Below, in pieces: positions 1 through 7,539 of a stretch of DNA of 64,000 nt (position 1 is the stretch's first letter; every line of letters begins with the position of its first letter). Origin of the DNA: Saprospiraceae bacterium UBA7328 (lineage in GTDB: Bacteria; Bacteroidota; Bacteroidia; Chitinophagales; Saprospiraceae). The notes under the pieces are model-generated. The model ran no database searches. It saw only the letters and a list, made by a program, of their open reading frames with translations, and was not told where the DNA came from. Both the position numbers and the translations under genes were made by a program. The stretch lies in NCBI GenBank assembly GCA_002471345.1, contig DKPS01000232.1:18099-82098 (forward strand), given 5' to 3'.

Positions 1-233
1 CGCTTTGTGAAGGATTAGAAATTCCATTTAAAAAAGAAATGCTTCATTGGAAACCTGGCCCAAGATTAGAAGATGGGGTTTGGGCAAAATATTGGTATAA
101 AAATGTTCACCAGTCCTCGGGCTTTCAAAAAAACATCACTAAAGAAGTAGATTTACCTGAAAGGCTTATTCCTTTGTATGAAGACACCCTCCCTTATTAT
201 TATAAACTTTATGAAGAAAGTATAAAAGCATAA
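1..233 (+). CDS. Sulfotransferase-like protein, C-terminal part (cut by window edge)
   Basis: The reading frame is open from base 3 to a TAA at 231-233, so the gene starts upstream of the window. The visible tail contains HWKPGPRLEDGVWAKYWY followed by a short helical end. From memory this matches the C-terminus of sulfotransferase-like proteins that often precede a class IV aminotransferase. The next gene is exactly such an aminotransferase, 3 bases downstream, so the two are probably co-transcribed. The PAPS-binding loops are outside the window and cannot be checked, so activity is inferred only. Confidence 0.6.
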   Translation, partial: LCEGLEIPFKKEMLHWKPGPRLEDGVWAKYWYKNVHQSSGFQKNITKEVDLPERLIPLYEDTLPYYYKLYEESIKA

Positions 234-236
234 TAA

Positions 237-1136
237 ATGTTACAAAAATTTGACAAAAGAAACGAAAACCTCAAAATATGGGTAGGAGATCAACTTTTAA
301 ACCGCAATGATGCAAAAGTCTCTGTTTTTGATAGCGTAGTCCAAGGTGGAGATGCTGTTTGGGAAGGACTAAGGGTTTATGAAGAAGGAGTTTTTCTTTT
401 AGATCGTCATTTAAACAGACTACAAGAATCAGCAAAAGCGCTTTGTTTTGAATCAATTCCCTCCAATGACCATATCAAACTTTGTCTAAAAAGGACATTA
501 GAGGCCAACAATATGTCTAAGGACACACACATAAGATTAACGCTCACTCGAGGTGAAAAAATCACTTCTGGCATGGACCCTCGTTTAAATCAATCCGGTC
601 CTACACTCATAATTTTACCTGAATGGAAACCTCCTGTTTATGACAACGAACATGGTATTTCTGTCATTACCTCTACGATAAGAAGAAACAATCCGTCCTT
701 TTTAGATTCAAAAATCCATCACACTAACCTTCTAAATAACATCCAAGCAAAAATTCAAGCCAACTTTGCTAGAGTAGATGCCGCTTTGATGTTAGATTAT
801 TTTGGATTCGCTGCAGAATTAAATGGCACCAATATTTTTATGTCCAAAGGTGACAAAGTCTTTACTCCTTTTGCAGATGCTTGTCTTCATGGTATTACTC
901 GAGGATTAATAATTGAACTTTGTGAACAAAACAATATCTCTTGTGCCGAAAAGAATATTTCTCTAACAGAACTTTACAATGCCGACGAGGTTTTTTGTAG
1001 TGGAACAATGGGAGAATTAACTCCTATCACAGCAATTGATGGTCGAATAATTGAAAACAATTCTGGTATTGAAATGAGTAAGAATTTGGTTTCTCTCTTT
1101 GAAGGAGTTCGTAAAAATTTCTGTGTAAATCTATAG
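237..1136 (+). CDS. Class IV PLP-dependent aminotransferase (branched-chain / D-amino acid type)
   Basis: This 299-residue protein has the fold type IV layout: an N-terminal segment with GDAVWEGLRVY, then the expected PLP lysine in SKIHHTNLLNNIQAK, then AELNGTNIFM, which corresponds to the conserved E-x-x-x-x-N-I-F phosphate-binding region of branched-chain and D-amino acid aminotransferases. C-terminal GTMGELTPITAIDGR completes the pattern. It follows the sulfotransferase-like gene by 3 bases and is probably in its operon. Substrate cannot be assigned: the family includes IlvE, DAAT and aminodeoxychorismate lyase, and no biosynthetic neighbours help. Confidence 0.85.
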   Translation: MLQKFDKRNENLKIWVGDQLLNRNDAKVSVFDSVVQGGDAVWEGLRVYEEGVFLLDRHLNRLQESAKALCFESIPSNDHIKLCLKRTLEANNMSKDTHIRLTLTRGEKITSGMDPRLNQSGPTLIILPEWKPPVYDNEHGISVITSTIRRNNPSFLDSKIHHTNLLNNIQAKIQANFARVDAALMLDYFGFAAELNGTNIFMSKGDKVFTPFADACLHGITRGLIIELCEQNNISCAEKNISLTELYNADEVFCSGTMGELTPITAIDGRIIENNSGIEMSKNLVSLFEGVRKNFCVNL

Positions 1137-1196
1137 CAAAAGTGGGGCTTTAGCAGCCTTTTGGTAAAACTTGGCGCAATATTTTCAGGGTATACC

Positions 1197-1466
1197 ATGT
1201 TAAATACTCAAATTGTAAAACTACTAGACCAATCAGATTTGCCTATGAAGCAGAACTACTCCTTTAAAATTTTAAAATACATATACAAAGAACTTTCCAT
1301 AACAGATCACTTAGAAACGGAATATGCTATTAGTGATAATGAAGATTGGAAAGGAGAATACAACAAGCTCATGACAGGGTTTCTTGCATTGCCAAAGGTA
1401 CAATTCTACCCCAAGCGTAATGTAGTAAGCGACATCATGGCATACAGTGCCGGTTCAATGGCATAA
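1197..1466 (+). CDS. Hypothetical small protein
   Basis: An 89-residue frame starts at the ATG at 1197; a TTG at 1161 would add 12 residues. I do not recognise it. It is mixed alpha/beta with many lysines and aromatic residues, has no signal peptide or membrane segment, and ends in SAGSMA. It lies between the aminotransferase and recA on the same strand. It could be a genuine small gene or a non-coding stretch that happens to be open. Confidence 0.5.
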   Translation: MLNTQIVKLLDQSDLPMKQNYSFKILKYIYKELSITDHLETEYAISDNEDWKGEYNKLMTGFLALPKVQFYPKRNVVSDIMAYSAGSMA

Positions 1467-1502
1467 ATTCTTTGTTTTATTCACAACTATCTTTGGAAAT
1501 AT

Positions 1503-1510
1503 TACTTTTG
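1503..1510 (+). promoter_or_regulatory. Candidate -10 element upstream of recA
   Basis: TACTTTTG matches the Bacteroidota sigma-A -10 consensus TAnnTTTG and lies 46 bases before the recA ATG. No TTG lies at the usual 19-21 base spacing upstream, so this is a weak call. No LexA-type operator was recognised. Confidence 0.3.
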
Positions 1511-1556
1511 GTTATATAATATGTAACCCATAAAGTTATATTTCAAAAAAGAAAGT

Positions 1557-2597
1557 ATGTCAGACAAAGATGCAAAACTCAAAGCCTTACAAATAACCGT
1601 AGACAAGCTCGAAAAGACCTACGGCAAAGGGACCATAATGAAACTCGGGGACAAGACTGTAGTAGACACAGAAGTGATTTCTACGGGGTCTTTGACTCTT
1701 GATATTGCTCTTGGCATAGGAGGCCTGCCAAAGGGAAGAGTTGTAGAAATATACGGTCCTGAGTCTTCTGGAAAAACAACCCTTGCTATTCATGCCATAG
1801 CTCAATGTCAAAAAAAGGGTGGAATAGCTGCCTTTATAGATGCAGAACATGCTTTTGATCGCACATATGCTGAAGCTCTCGGAGTAGATACCGAGAACTT
1901 ACTCATCTCACAACCAGATAATGGTGAACAAGCTTTAGAAATTACTGAAAACTTGATTCGTTCTGGAGCTATTGATATTATCGTAGTAGATTCTGTAGCG
2001 GCATTGACCCCTCGAAGTGAGATAGAAGGTGAAATGGGTGATTCTAAGATGGGGCTTCAAGCAAGACTCATGTCTCAAGCACTAAGAAAATTGACCGCAA
2101 CAATTGGCAAAACAGGATGCTGCTGCATATTCATCAATCAACTACGGGAAAAGATTGGTGTAATGTTCGGAAACCCAGAAACAACAACTGGGGGTAACGC
2201 TCTTAAGTTTTATTCTTCAATCAGACTTGATATTAGGAGGTCTGGTGCAGCCATGAAAGACAAAGAAGGAAATGTCGTAGGTAACCTGGTAAAAGTGAAA
2301 GTCGTGAAGAATAAAATGGCGCCACCTTTCAGAATTGCCTTGTTCGAAATTATGTATGGCAAAGGCATATCAAGAGATGGAGAGATCATAGATATTGGGT
2401 CAGAACTAGATATCATACAAAAGAGTGGTTCTTGGTATAGTTACAAAGACACCAAGATTGCTCAAGGGAAAGAATCTGCCAAACAGTTTTTAGCTGACAA
2501 CCCTGAGGTGTCTGAAGAAATTGTTGGCCAAATTCTCACCCACTACAATATGGGCTCTAACAAAAAAGAGAAAACAAAAGCAGAGGCGACTTCTTAG
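1557..2597 (+). CDS. recA: Recombinase RecA
   Basis: RecA polymerises on single-stranded DNA, drives homologous strand exchange and activates the SOS co-protease function. The 346-residue length is normal. The Walker A motif GPESSGKTT lies near residues 66-74, Walker B is the [10 protein letters not shown] segment, and the loop regions [23 protein letters not shown] and [17 protein letters not shown] are typical. The C-terminal tail is lysine-rich rather than strongly acidic. The start is the first ATG, giving [11 protein letters not shown]. pdeM follows 15 bases downstream, which places two repair genes together. Confidence 0.98.
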   Translation: MSDKDAKLKALQITVDKLEKTYGKGTIMKLGDKTVVDTEVISTGSLTLDIALGIGGLPKGRVVEIYGPESSGKTTLAIHAIAQCQKKGGIAAFIDAEHAFDRTYAEALGVDTENLLISQPDNGEQALEITENLIRSGAIDIIVVDSVAALTPRSEIEGEMGDSKMGLQARLMSQALRKLTATIGKTGCCCIFINQLREKIGVMFGNPETTTGGNALKFYSSIRLDIRRSGAAMKDKEGNVVGNLVKVKVVKNKMAPPFRIALFEIMYGKGISRDGEIIDIGSELDIIQKSGSWYSYKDTKIAQGKESAKQFLADNPEVSEEIVGQILTHYNMGSNKKEKTKAEATS

Positions 2598-2612
2598 TTT
2601 CAATATTATAAA

Positions 2613-3299
2613 GTGGCTGGACTATCTATAAACTTAAGAGGAGAGCATCTTATCCTCTTACCTCTTCGCGCTGTTTATTGGCCAGGTCAGTCTTGCCTCT
2701 TTATTGCAGATTTACATTTAGGAAAAGCACGTCACTTTAGAAAAGAAGGAATCGGCGTTCCAGAAGCAATTGGGGAGGAAGACTATTCTAAGCTTTATGA
2801 TTTGCTAAAAGAATATTCTGTAGATGATATCTACTTTTTAGGTGACCTCTTTCACAGTGAACATAATAAAGAGTGGGAAAAAGTAGAAGAAATGGTTCAA
2901 TATTTTTCAAGAACTACATTTCATCTTATTCTCGGCAACCATGATATCCTCAAGAAATCACTTTATCAAAAAGCAGGATTGGAAGTATATGACCAATATT
3001 TAGACCTTGGACCTTTCAAATTAACACATGAGCCTCCAGAGGTGGAAGTAGAAAATGAGAAATTCATATTTTGTGGTCATATCCATCCAGGGATAGGAAT
3101 AAAAGGAAAAGGGCGGCAACATGTAAGACTTCCATGTTTTTATTCACATAATTATTATATGATTTTGCCTGCTTATGGAACTTTTACTGGTGTAAAAACA
3201 CTTACATTATCTGAAGGCAATATTGCTTATGCAATTCTAAAGGATAAAGTAATTCCGATCAAGGAAAATTATTCAAAAAGAAAAAATGCGCGTGGTTAA
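2613..3299 (+). CDS. pdeM: Ligase-associated DNA-damage-response endonuclease PdeM (calcineurin-like phosphoesterase)
   Basis: This 228-residue protein shows the full metallophosphoesterase motif set: ADLHLGKARHFR (D-x-H), FLGDLFHS (GD), LGNHD, THEPP and CGHIHPG. The spacing and the LHLGK start are those of PdeM, the phosphoesterase of the bacterial ligase-associated repair set (exonuclease, ATP-dependent ligase, Lhr-like helicase, PdeM). The start is GTG, because no upstream in-frame ATG exists after the recA stop. The other three members are about 35 kb away at 38.7-43.8 kb, so the usual cluster is split here. Its end overlaps the next gene by 14 bases. Confidence 0.88.
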   Translation: MAGLSINLRGEHLILLPLRAVYWPGQSCLFIADLHLGKARHFRKEGIGVPEAIGEEDYSKLYDLLKEYSVDDIYFLGDLFHSEHNKEWEKVEEMVQYFSRTTFHLILGNHDILKKSLYQKAGLEVYDQYLDLGPFKLTHEPPEVEVENEKFIFCGHIHPGIGIKGKGRQHVRLPCFYSHNYYMILPAYGTFTGVKTLTLSEGNIAYAILKDKVIPIKENYSKRKNARG

Positions 3300-3891
3300 A
3301 AAAAGTGAACAGGATGATTTGTTTGAGGAAGAACTTCTTCCTCATATCGATGCCCTGAAAACATTTGCCTATCATCTTGCTTTAAACGAAGCAGATGCTA
3401 ACGACCTAGTCCAAGAGACTTATCTCAAAGCATATCGATTTATTGATAAATATGAAAAGGGTACCAACGCAAAGGCTTGGCTATTCAAAATTTTGAAAAA
3501 TGCATATATCAATGAATATCGTAAAAAAAGCAAAAGGCCTACCCAAGTAGACTATGAAGAAATCACTTCATATCACGATGGTAAAAGTCCAAACCTCACA
3601 AGCTATTTCGACCTTAGAGATGATTTATTTGGGAACCTCATAGGAGATGAAATAACTCGAGCAATTAATTCCCTGCCTATGGATTATAGTTCAGTGATCT
3701 TGCTCTGTGATATAGAAGGTTTTACCTATGAAGAAATAGCAAAAATTATAGAAGTCCCTATCGGAACGATAAGGTCAAGGCTCTTCAGGGCAAGAAACCT
3801 ATTGAAAAACAAACTTAAAAACTATGCGGAGGAAAAGGGTTATACCGATTTTAGAGGAGAGAAGAAAAAGGCCAACATAGCTAAAGAATAA
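3286..3891 (+). CDS. RNA polymerase sigma factor, ECF subfamily
   Basis: A 201-residue ECF sigma factor with region 2 (residues about 15-85, including DANDLVQETYLKAYRFIDKY and AWLFKILKNAYINEYRK) and region 4 (about 115-185, including FTYEEIAKIIEVPIGTIRSR as the helix-turn-helix). It resembles the SigR/RpoE-like group in which a small anti-sigma gene follows. Here a 77-residue anti-sigma-like gene lies 110 bases downstream. The ATG overlaps the end of pdeM by 14 bases, suggesting coupling. The target regulon cannot be seen. Confidence 0.93.
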   Translation: MRVVKKSEQDDLFEEELLPHIDALKTFAYHLALNEADANDLVQETYLKAYRFIDKYEKGTNAKAWLFKILKNAYINEYRKKSKRPTQVDYEEITSYHDGKSPNLTSYFDLRDDLFGNLIGDEITRAINSLPMDYSSVILLCDIEGFTYEEIAKIIEVPIGTIRSRLFRARNLLKNKLKNYAEEKGYTDFRGEKKKANIAKE

Positions 3892-4001
3892 TCATTAAAT
3901 TTGAAATAGACCATTCAAGTTCTTTTTTAGAAAAATTATTTCTACTCTATTTCATGGATTCTACCATGTGACCATTTTAAAGAAAACAGAAAAAAATAGA
4001 C

Positions 4002-4235
4002 ATGAAACAGAACAATTACTTAGATCATTTCTCACATCAAGTTAATTTGTATCTCGACAATGAACTAAGCAAAGAAGACGAAAAAGACCTCCTTCAGAGA
4101 GCTGGATCAGATCCCAATTGCAGTGGGCTTCTTACTCATGAAGCCTCTTTTCGTGATCTTATCAAATTCAACATGAAACGCAGTATTGCCTCTGTAGAGC
4201 TCATAGACAATATAAAGAGCAAGATTAAAAAGTAG
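4002..4235 (+). CDS. Small anti-sigma-factor-like protein
   Basis: A 77-residue soluble protein following the ECF sigma gene. The helical segment VNLYLDNELSKEDEKDLLQR and the later SFRDLIKFNMKR plus a C-terminal SVELIDNIKSKIKK are the layout of short ZAS-type anti-sigma factors found beside ECF sigma genes. The zinc motif is degenerate: the protein has a single Cys (C40), and the position three residues earlier is Asp (D37) where H-x3-C-x2-C factors have Cys. It may therefore bind its sigma factor without a redox-sensing zinc. The function is inferred from position and layout. Confidence 0.7.
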   Translation: MKQNNYLDHFSHQVNLYLDNELSKEDEKDLLQRAGSDPNCSGLLTHEASFRDLIKFNMKRSIASVELIDNIKSKIKK

Positions 4236-4308
4236 CTGTTCCGCCAAATTCTTTCTTAAAAACAACTATTCCAATTCTGATAAAAGAAGAGGCTAGACCT
4301 TACTTGCT

Positions 4309-5379
4309 ATGATCGAAAAACTAGAAGAAATTCACTCCAGATATTTAGATATAGAAGAAAAACTTTCTGATCCTACTGTAGCTTCTGATATGAAGCAGTT
4401 CACAAAATTGAATAAGGAATACTCAAGTCTTAGAGAAATAAACCAAGCATATCTTTCATACAGAGATATTCTTGACAATATGGAATCGTCCAAAGCCATG
4501 CTCAATGATTCTGATCAGGAAATGAGAGATATGGCAAAAGAAGAGTTGACATCTTTAGAAGCGTCAAAAAAGGATTTGGATGAAAAGCTCAAAGTGCTAT
4601 TAATCCCAAAAGACCCTGATGATGCTAAAGATGTGATTATGGAGATTAGATCAGGCACAGGAGGCGACGAAGCCAGTATTTTTGCAGGTGACTTGTATAG
4701 AATGTATTCTAAATATTTTGAGACTAAAAAGTGGAAAGTAGAAGTCTTAGACATTAATGAGGGGTCCGTAGGAGGATACAACAAAATAGTTTTAGAAATC
4801 TTTGGGAATGAGGTGTTTGGAAATCTTAAATTTGAATCCGGGGCACACCGTGTTCAAAGAGTGCCAAAAACTGAATCTCAAGGGCGTGTTCACACTTCTG
4901 CTGCGACAGTAGCTATTCTTCCAAAGTTTGAAGAAGAAGACTTAGATGTCAAAAAAGACGAATTGAGAACTGATACTTTTAGGGCCTCTGGTGCTGGTGG
5001 GCAACATGTAAACAAAACTGAATCTGGAGTACGTTTCACACATTTACCAACCGGAATTGTAGCAGAAAGCACTGATTCCAGATCTCAACATAAGAACAGA
5101 GAGATTGCTCTTCAAAGATTATATTCAAAAATCAAAGAAGTGCAAAAAGCTGCTGCCCAAAAAGAACAAACAGAACAAAGAAAGTCACTTGTAGGAACAG
5201 GGGACAGATCAGATAAAGTAAGAACATATAACTACCCTCAAAACAGAGTAACAGATCACCGTATTAATTTAACACTATACAGTCTCGACAAAATAATCGA
5301 GGGAAATATTGAAGGAATAATAGAAGCATTACAGGTTGCTGAAAATGCAGAGAAAATGAAGGTGGGAGAATCAGTCTAA
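4309..5379 (+). CDS. prfA: Peptide chain release factor 1
   Basis: RF1 terminates translation at UAA and UAG. The 356 residues are full length. The stop-codon-recognition tripeptide is Pro-Lys-Thr (residues 186-188, in RVQRVPKTESQGR), of the P-x-T form that separates RF1 from RF2 (SPF). The GGQ catalytic motif is at residues 230-232 within GAGGQHVNKTESGVR. The start is the ATG at 4309. The gene is followed by a CAU-anticodon tRNA and a shared terminator. Confidence 0.97.
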   Translation: MIEKLEEIHSRYLDIEEKLSDPTVASDMKQFTKLNKEYSSLREINQAYLSYRDILDNMESSKAMLNDSDQEMRDMAKEELTSLEASKKDLDEKLKVLLIPKDPDDAKDVIMEIRSGTGGDEASIFAGDLYRMYSKYFETKKWKVEVLDINEGSVGGYNKIVLEIFGNEVFGNLKFESGAHRVQRVPKTESQGRVHTSAATVAILPKFEEEDLDVKKDELRTDTFRASGAGGQHVNKTESGVRFTHLPTGIVAESTDSRSQHKNREIALQRLYSKIKEVQKAAAQKEQTEQRKSLVGTGDRSDKVRTYNYPQNRVTDHRINLTLYSLDKIIEGNIEGIIEALQVAENAEKMKVGESV

Positions 5380-5398
5380 TTTATTTTTCCCTCTTCTA

Positions 5399-5428
5399 TT
5401 GTTTTTGAAAAATACTTACATATTTTTA
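5399..5428 (+). promoter_or_regulatory. Candidate promoter of the CAU tRNA
   Basis: TTG at 5399-5401, a 19-base spacer, then TATTTTTA at 5421-5428. This fits the Bacteroidota pattern TTG-N19-TAnnTTTG except for the final base. Transcription would begin about 25 bases before the mature tRNA. Confidence 0.35.
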
Positions 5429-5458
5429 CACTCGATTTTTTCGGAGACGATATAATCA

Positions 5459-5532
5459 GGTCCTATAGCTCAGCTGGTTAGAGCACTTGACTCATAATCA
5501 AGGGGTCCGAGGTTCAAGTCCTCGTGGGACCA
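5459..5532 (+). tRNA. tRNA with CAU anticodon (Ile2 or elongator Met)
   Basis: A cloverleaf folds cleanly. Acceptor GGTCCTA pairs with TGGGACC with one T-G wobble, the anticodon stem is CTTGA/TCAAG around loop CTCATAA, and the T arm contains GTTCAAG. The anticodon is CAT. Sequence alone does not settle whether it is tRNA-Ile2 (lysidine-modified) or elongator tRNA-Met. The CTCATAA loop occurs in both; I lean slightly to Ile2. CCA is not encoded after the discriminator A. Confidence 0.93.
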
Positions 5533-5539
5533 CAAAACA

Positions 5540-5580
5540 AAAGACTCATTATCAATATTTGATGGTGAGTCTTTTTCTTT
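5540..5580. terminator. Bidirectional rho-independent terminator
   Basis: AAAGACTCA (5540-5548) pairs perfectly with TGAGTCTTT (5566-5574) and is followed by a T-rich tract. It lies between the tRNA and the convergent gene ending at 5584, so it can serve both strands. Confidence 0.8.
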
Positions 5581-5583
5581 TAA

Positions 5584-7539
5584 CTATTTCCCAAATGCTA
5601 CTGACTTCTGAATGTTTTGAAGAACATCAAGTAATTCGCTAGAAAAGTCACCCCATGTGTTACTTAGGGTTAGCTGCATTTGTTTGCCACAAATGGGATC
5701 TTGGTAGAAAGCGAAAATATATTGATAAAGTTTTCCCCCATCTTCTGTAATAACCGATTGCTCAGTCCACAACCCTTCTTTTATTGATGCTTTGCTGACT
5801 ACACCTTTGCGATTTATATCCTGTCCTTTCAGTTTAGATTGAATGTGGCTTTCAAAACTTTGACTCTTCAACTCTGCTACCGTTATTTCTAAAGAAGCAT
5901 TTGCATATTCCTTGAGTGTAGTTTTAAGTCGATTTTCACTCCATTCGTATTCGACATTTTTAGGTAGCAGGAATGAAAGTTTTTTGTCTGAAGACTTGAC
6001 TTCTTTGAGTCTGTGTCCATCAATCTTGTCCACTTTTTTAAACTCCGAACCAAACATGAACAACCCTCCTACAAAACCATCTGGGTAAATAGAAAATTGG
6101 ATTTCCCTTGGCTGAGCAATGCTTCTCAATATTGCTCTTGATTCATTAGTAAATTCAAGTTCATATTGCCCTTTGAAAGTTTGTTCTTGTCGGGCTATCA
6201 ATTCCATTATACCTTCTTCATTTAATATGACTTCGAGGTTCATATCTTTAAATAATGGACTCTCCTCTCCAAAAGGTTGATATTGTCCAATATATTTATG
6301 CCTTTTTACCTCAGGCAACCTATAATCTTCTTCAAAAACCTGATTGTCTCGTACAACTCCAAAATCAGTAGTCTTTTCGCCATTGATTATGTGTATCACA
6401 TTGTTCACTGTGTTTTCCATTCCTGGATATTCCACTCTATCCAGTCGATTTACATCAGCATTAAACAACATAGCAAAAGCTTGATTTTTATCTCTATTTA
6501 CCCCAATTATTGATCCTACATTCCCATTATTTCCGGTATGAATAAGGATGTTTCTATTTTCTATTTCCATTTCCATCCACCCTAAGGCATATCCTATATC
6601 TATTCCATTGCCGCCCAACATTGTTCCTAATCCCTGAAAAGACGTATTTGATTTAAACAACTCTTTAATACTAGTAGCCGACAACAATTGACGATTCTGA
6701 TATTTCCCATTATTAAGCAATACTGTCATGTACTTTCCAAGGTCTGAAGTAGAAGAATAGATTTCAGATCCTGCAGCTATAAAGTTGGGGTCGGTTCTCG
6801 GTTTGGAAGCGGGGTAACATTGTGAAAGGCCCATTTCATGTCCGTCTATAATTTCAAATGAAGAGGCCATTTCAGACCCGACTGCCGATTTCTTCATTTC
6901 TAATGGCAGCAAGATGTTTTGGTGAATATACTCAGCATAGCTAATGTCTGTCACTTTACTGATTACGAGTCCAGCAATACTATATCCTTCGTCGCAGAAT
7001 TCGTGAGATAACCCAGGTTTTCTTTTTATAAAAAAGCTTCTAAATGTGCGGACAAAGTTTTCAGATGAATTTGTAGCTTCTAATTCTGGAAGAGATTCAT
7101 ATTGAGGAGGAATACCAGAAGTGTTGCTAAGGCACATTCTGAGTGTGATCATGTCACTATACTCTTTATTCGCCGTTCTGAACCATGGTAAATATTCTGT
7201 TATTGGCGTATCTAAATCTAGAACTCCCTTTTCTACCAATTGCATGACGGCCAAAGCAGTAAACCCTCTACCGACAGCTCCAATATTCAAAATAGAATGA
7301 GGTGACATTGGTTGAGATTTGCCCAGCAATTCTTTACCATATCCCTTACTAAAAATCACCTCGTCACCCTCGACAATAACGATTGAAAACCCAGGAACGG
7401 GGATTGAAGAATGATAGTTTTGAAGATATTGGTCCACCTTGTCTAAATTAGAAGTCTGCCCAATAGTATTTCCTGAAATGAAGGCAATAGAAAAAACAAG
7501 AGAGAATTGAAAACAGATGCTATACAGTTTCATAATCAT
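5584..7539 (-). CDS. Beta-lactamase-fold (class C-like) secreted protein lacking catalytic residues
   Basis: A 651-residue protein with an N-terminal signal peptide (about residues 1-28), a serine beta-lactamase/esterase domain (about 32-375) and a C-terminal extension of roughly 275 residues that I do not recognise. The fold is clear from IVIVEGDEVIFSKGYG, FTALAVMQLVEKGVLDLD and the HTG motif (H334-G336). The nucleophile motif S-x-x-K reads A88-V-G-R91, and the Y-x-N motif reads F181-C-D183. All three key positions are replaced, so it is probably a pseudoenzyme. It overlaps the ABC permease gene by 4 bases, so it is translated with that exporter and may be its accessory or a cell-wall-binding component. 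Confidence 0.85.
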   Translation of the reverse strand: MIMKLYSICFQFSLVFSIAFISGNTIGQTSNLDKVDQYLQNYHSSIPVPGFSIVIVEGDEVIFSKGYGKELLGKSQPMSPHSILNIGAVGRGFTALAVMQLVEKGVLDLDTPITEYLPWFRTANKEYSDMITLRMCLSNTSGIPPQYESLPELEATNSSENFVRTFRSFFIKRKPGLSHEFCDEGYSIAGLVISKVTDISYAEYIHQNILLPLEMKKSAVGSEMASSFEIIDGHEMGLSQCYPASKPRTDPNFIAAGSEIYSSTSDLGKYMTVLLNNGKYQNRQLLSATSIKELFKSNTSFQGLGTMLGGNGIDIGYALGWMEMEIENRNILIHTGNNGNVGSIIGVNRDKNQAFAMLFNADVNRLDRVEYPGMENTVNNVIHIINGEKTTDFGVVRDNQVFEEDYRLPEVKRHKYIGQYQPFGEESPLFKDMNLEVILNEEGIMELIARQEQTFKGQYELEFTNESRAILRSIAQPREIQFSIYPDGFVGGLFMFGSEFKKVDKIDGHRLKEVKSSDKKLSFLLPKNVEYEWSENRLKTTLKEYANASLEITVAELKSQSFESHIQSKLKGQDINRKGVVSKASIKEGLWTEQSVITEDGGKLYQYIFAFYQDPICGKQMQLTLSNTWGDFSSELLDVLQNIQKSVAFGK

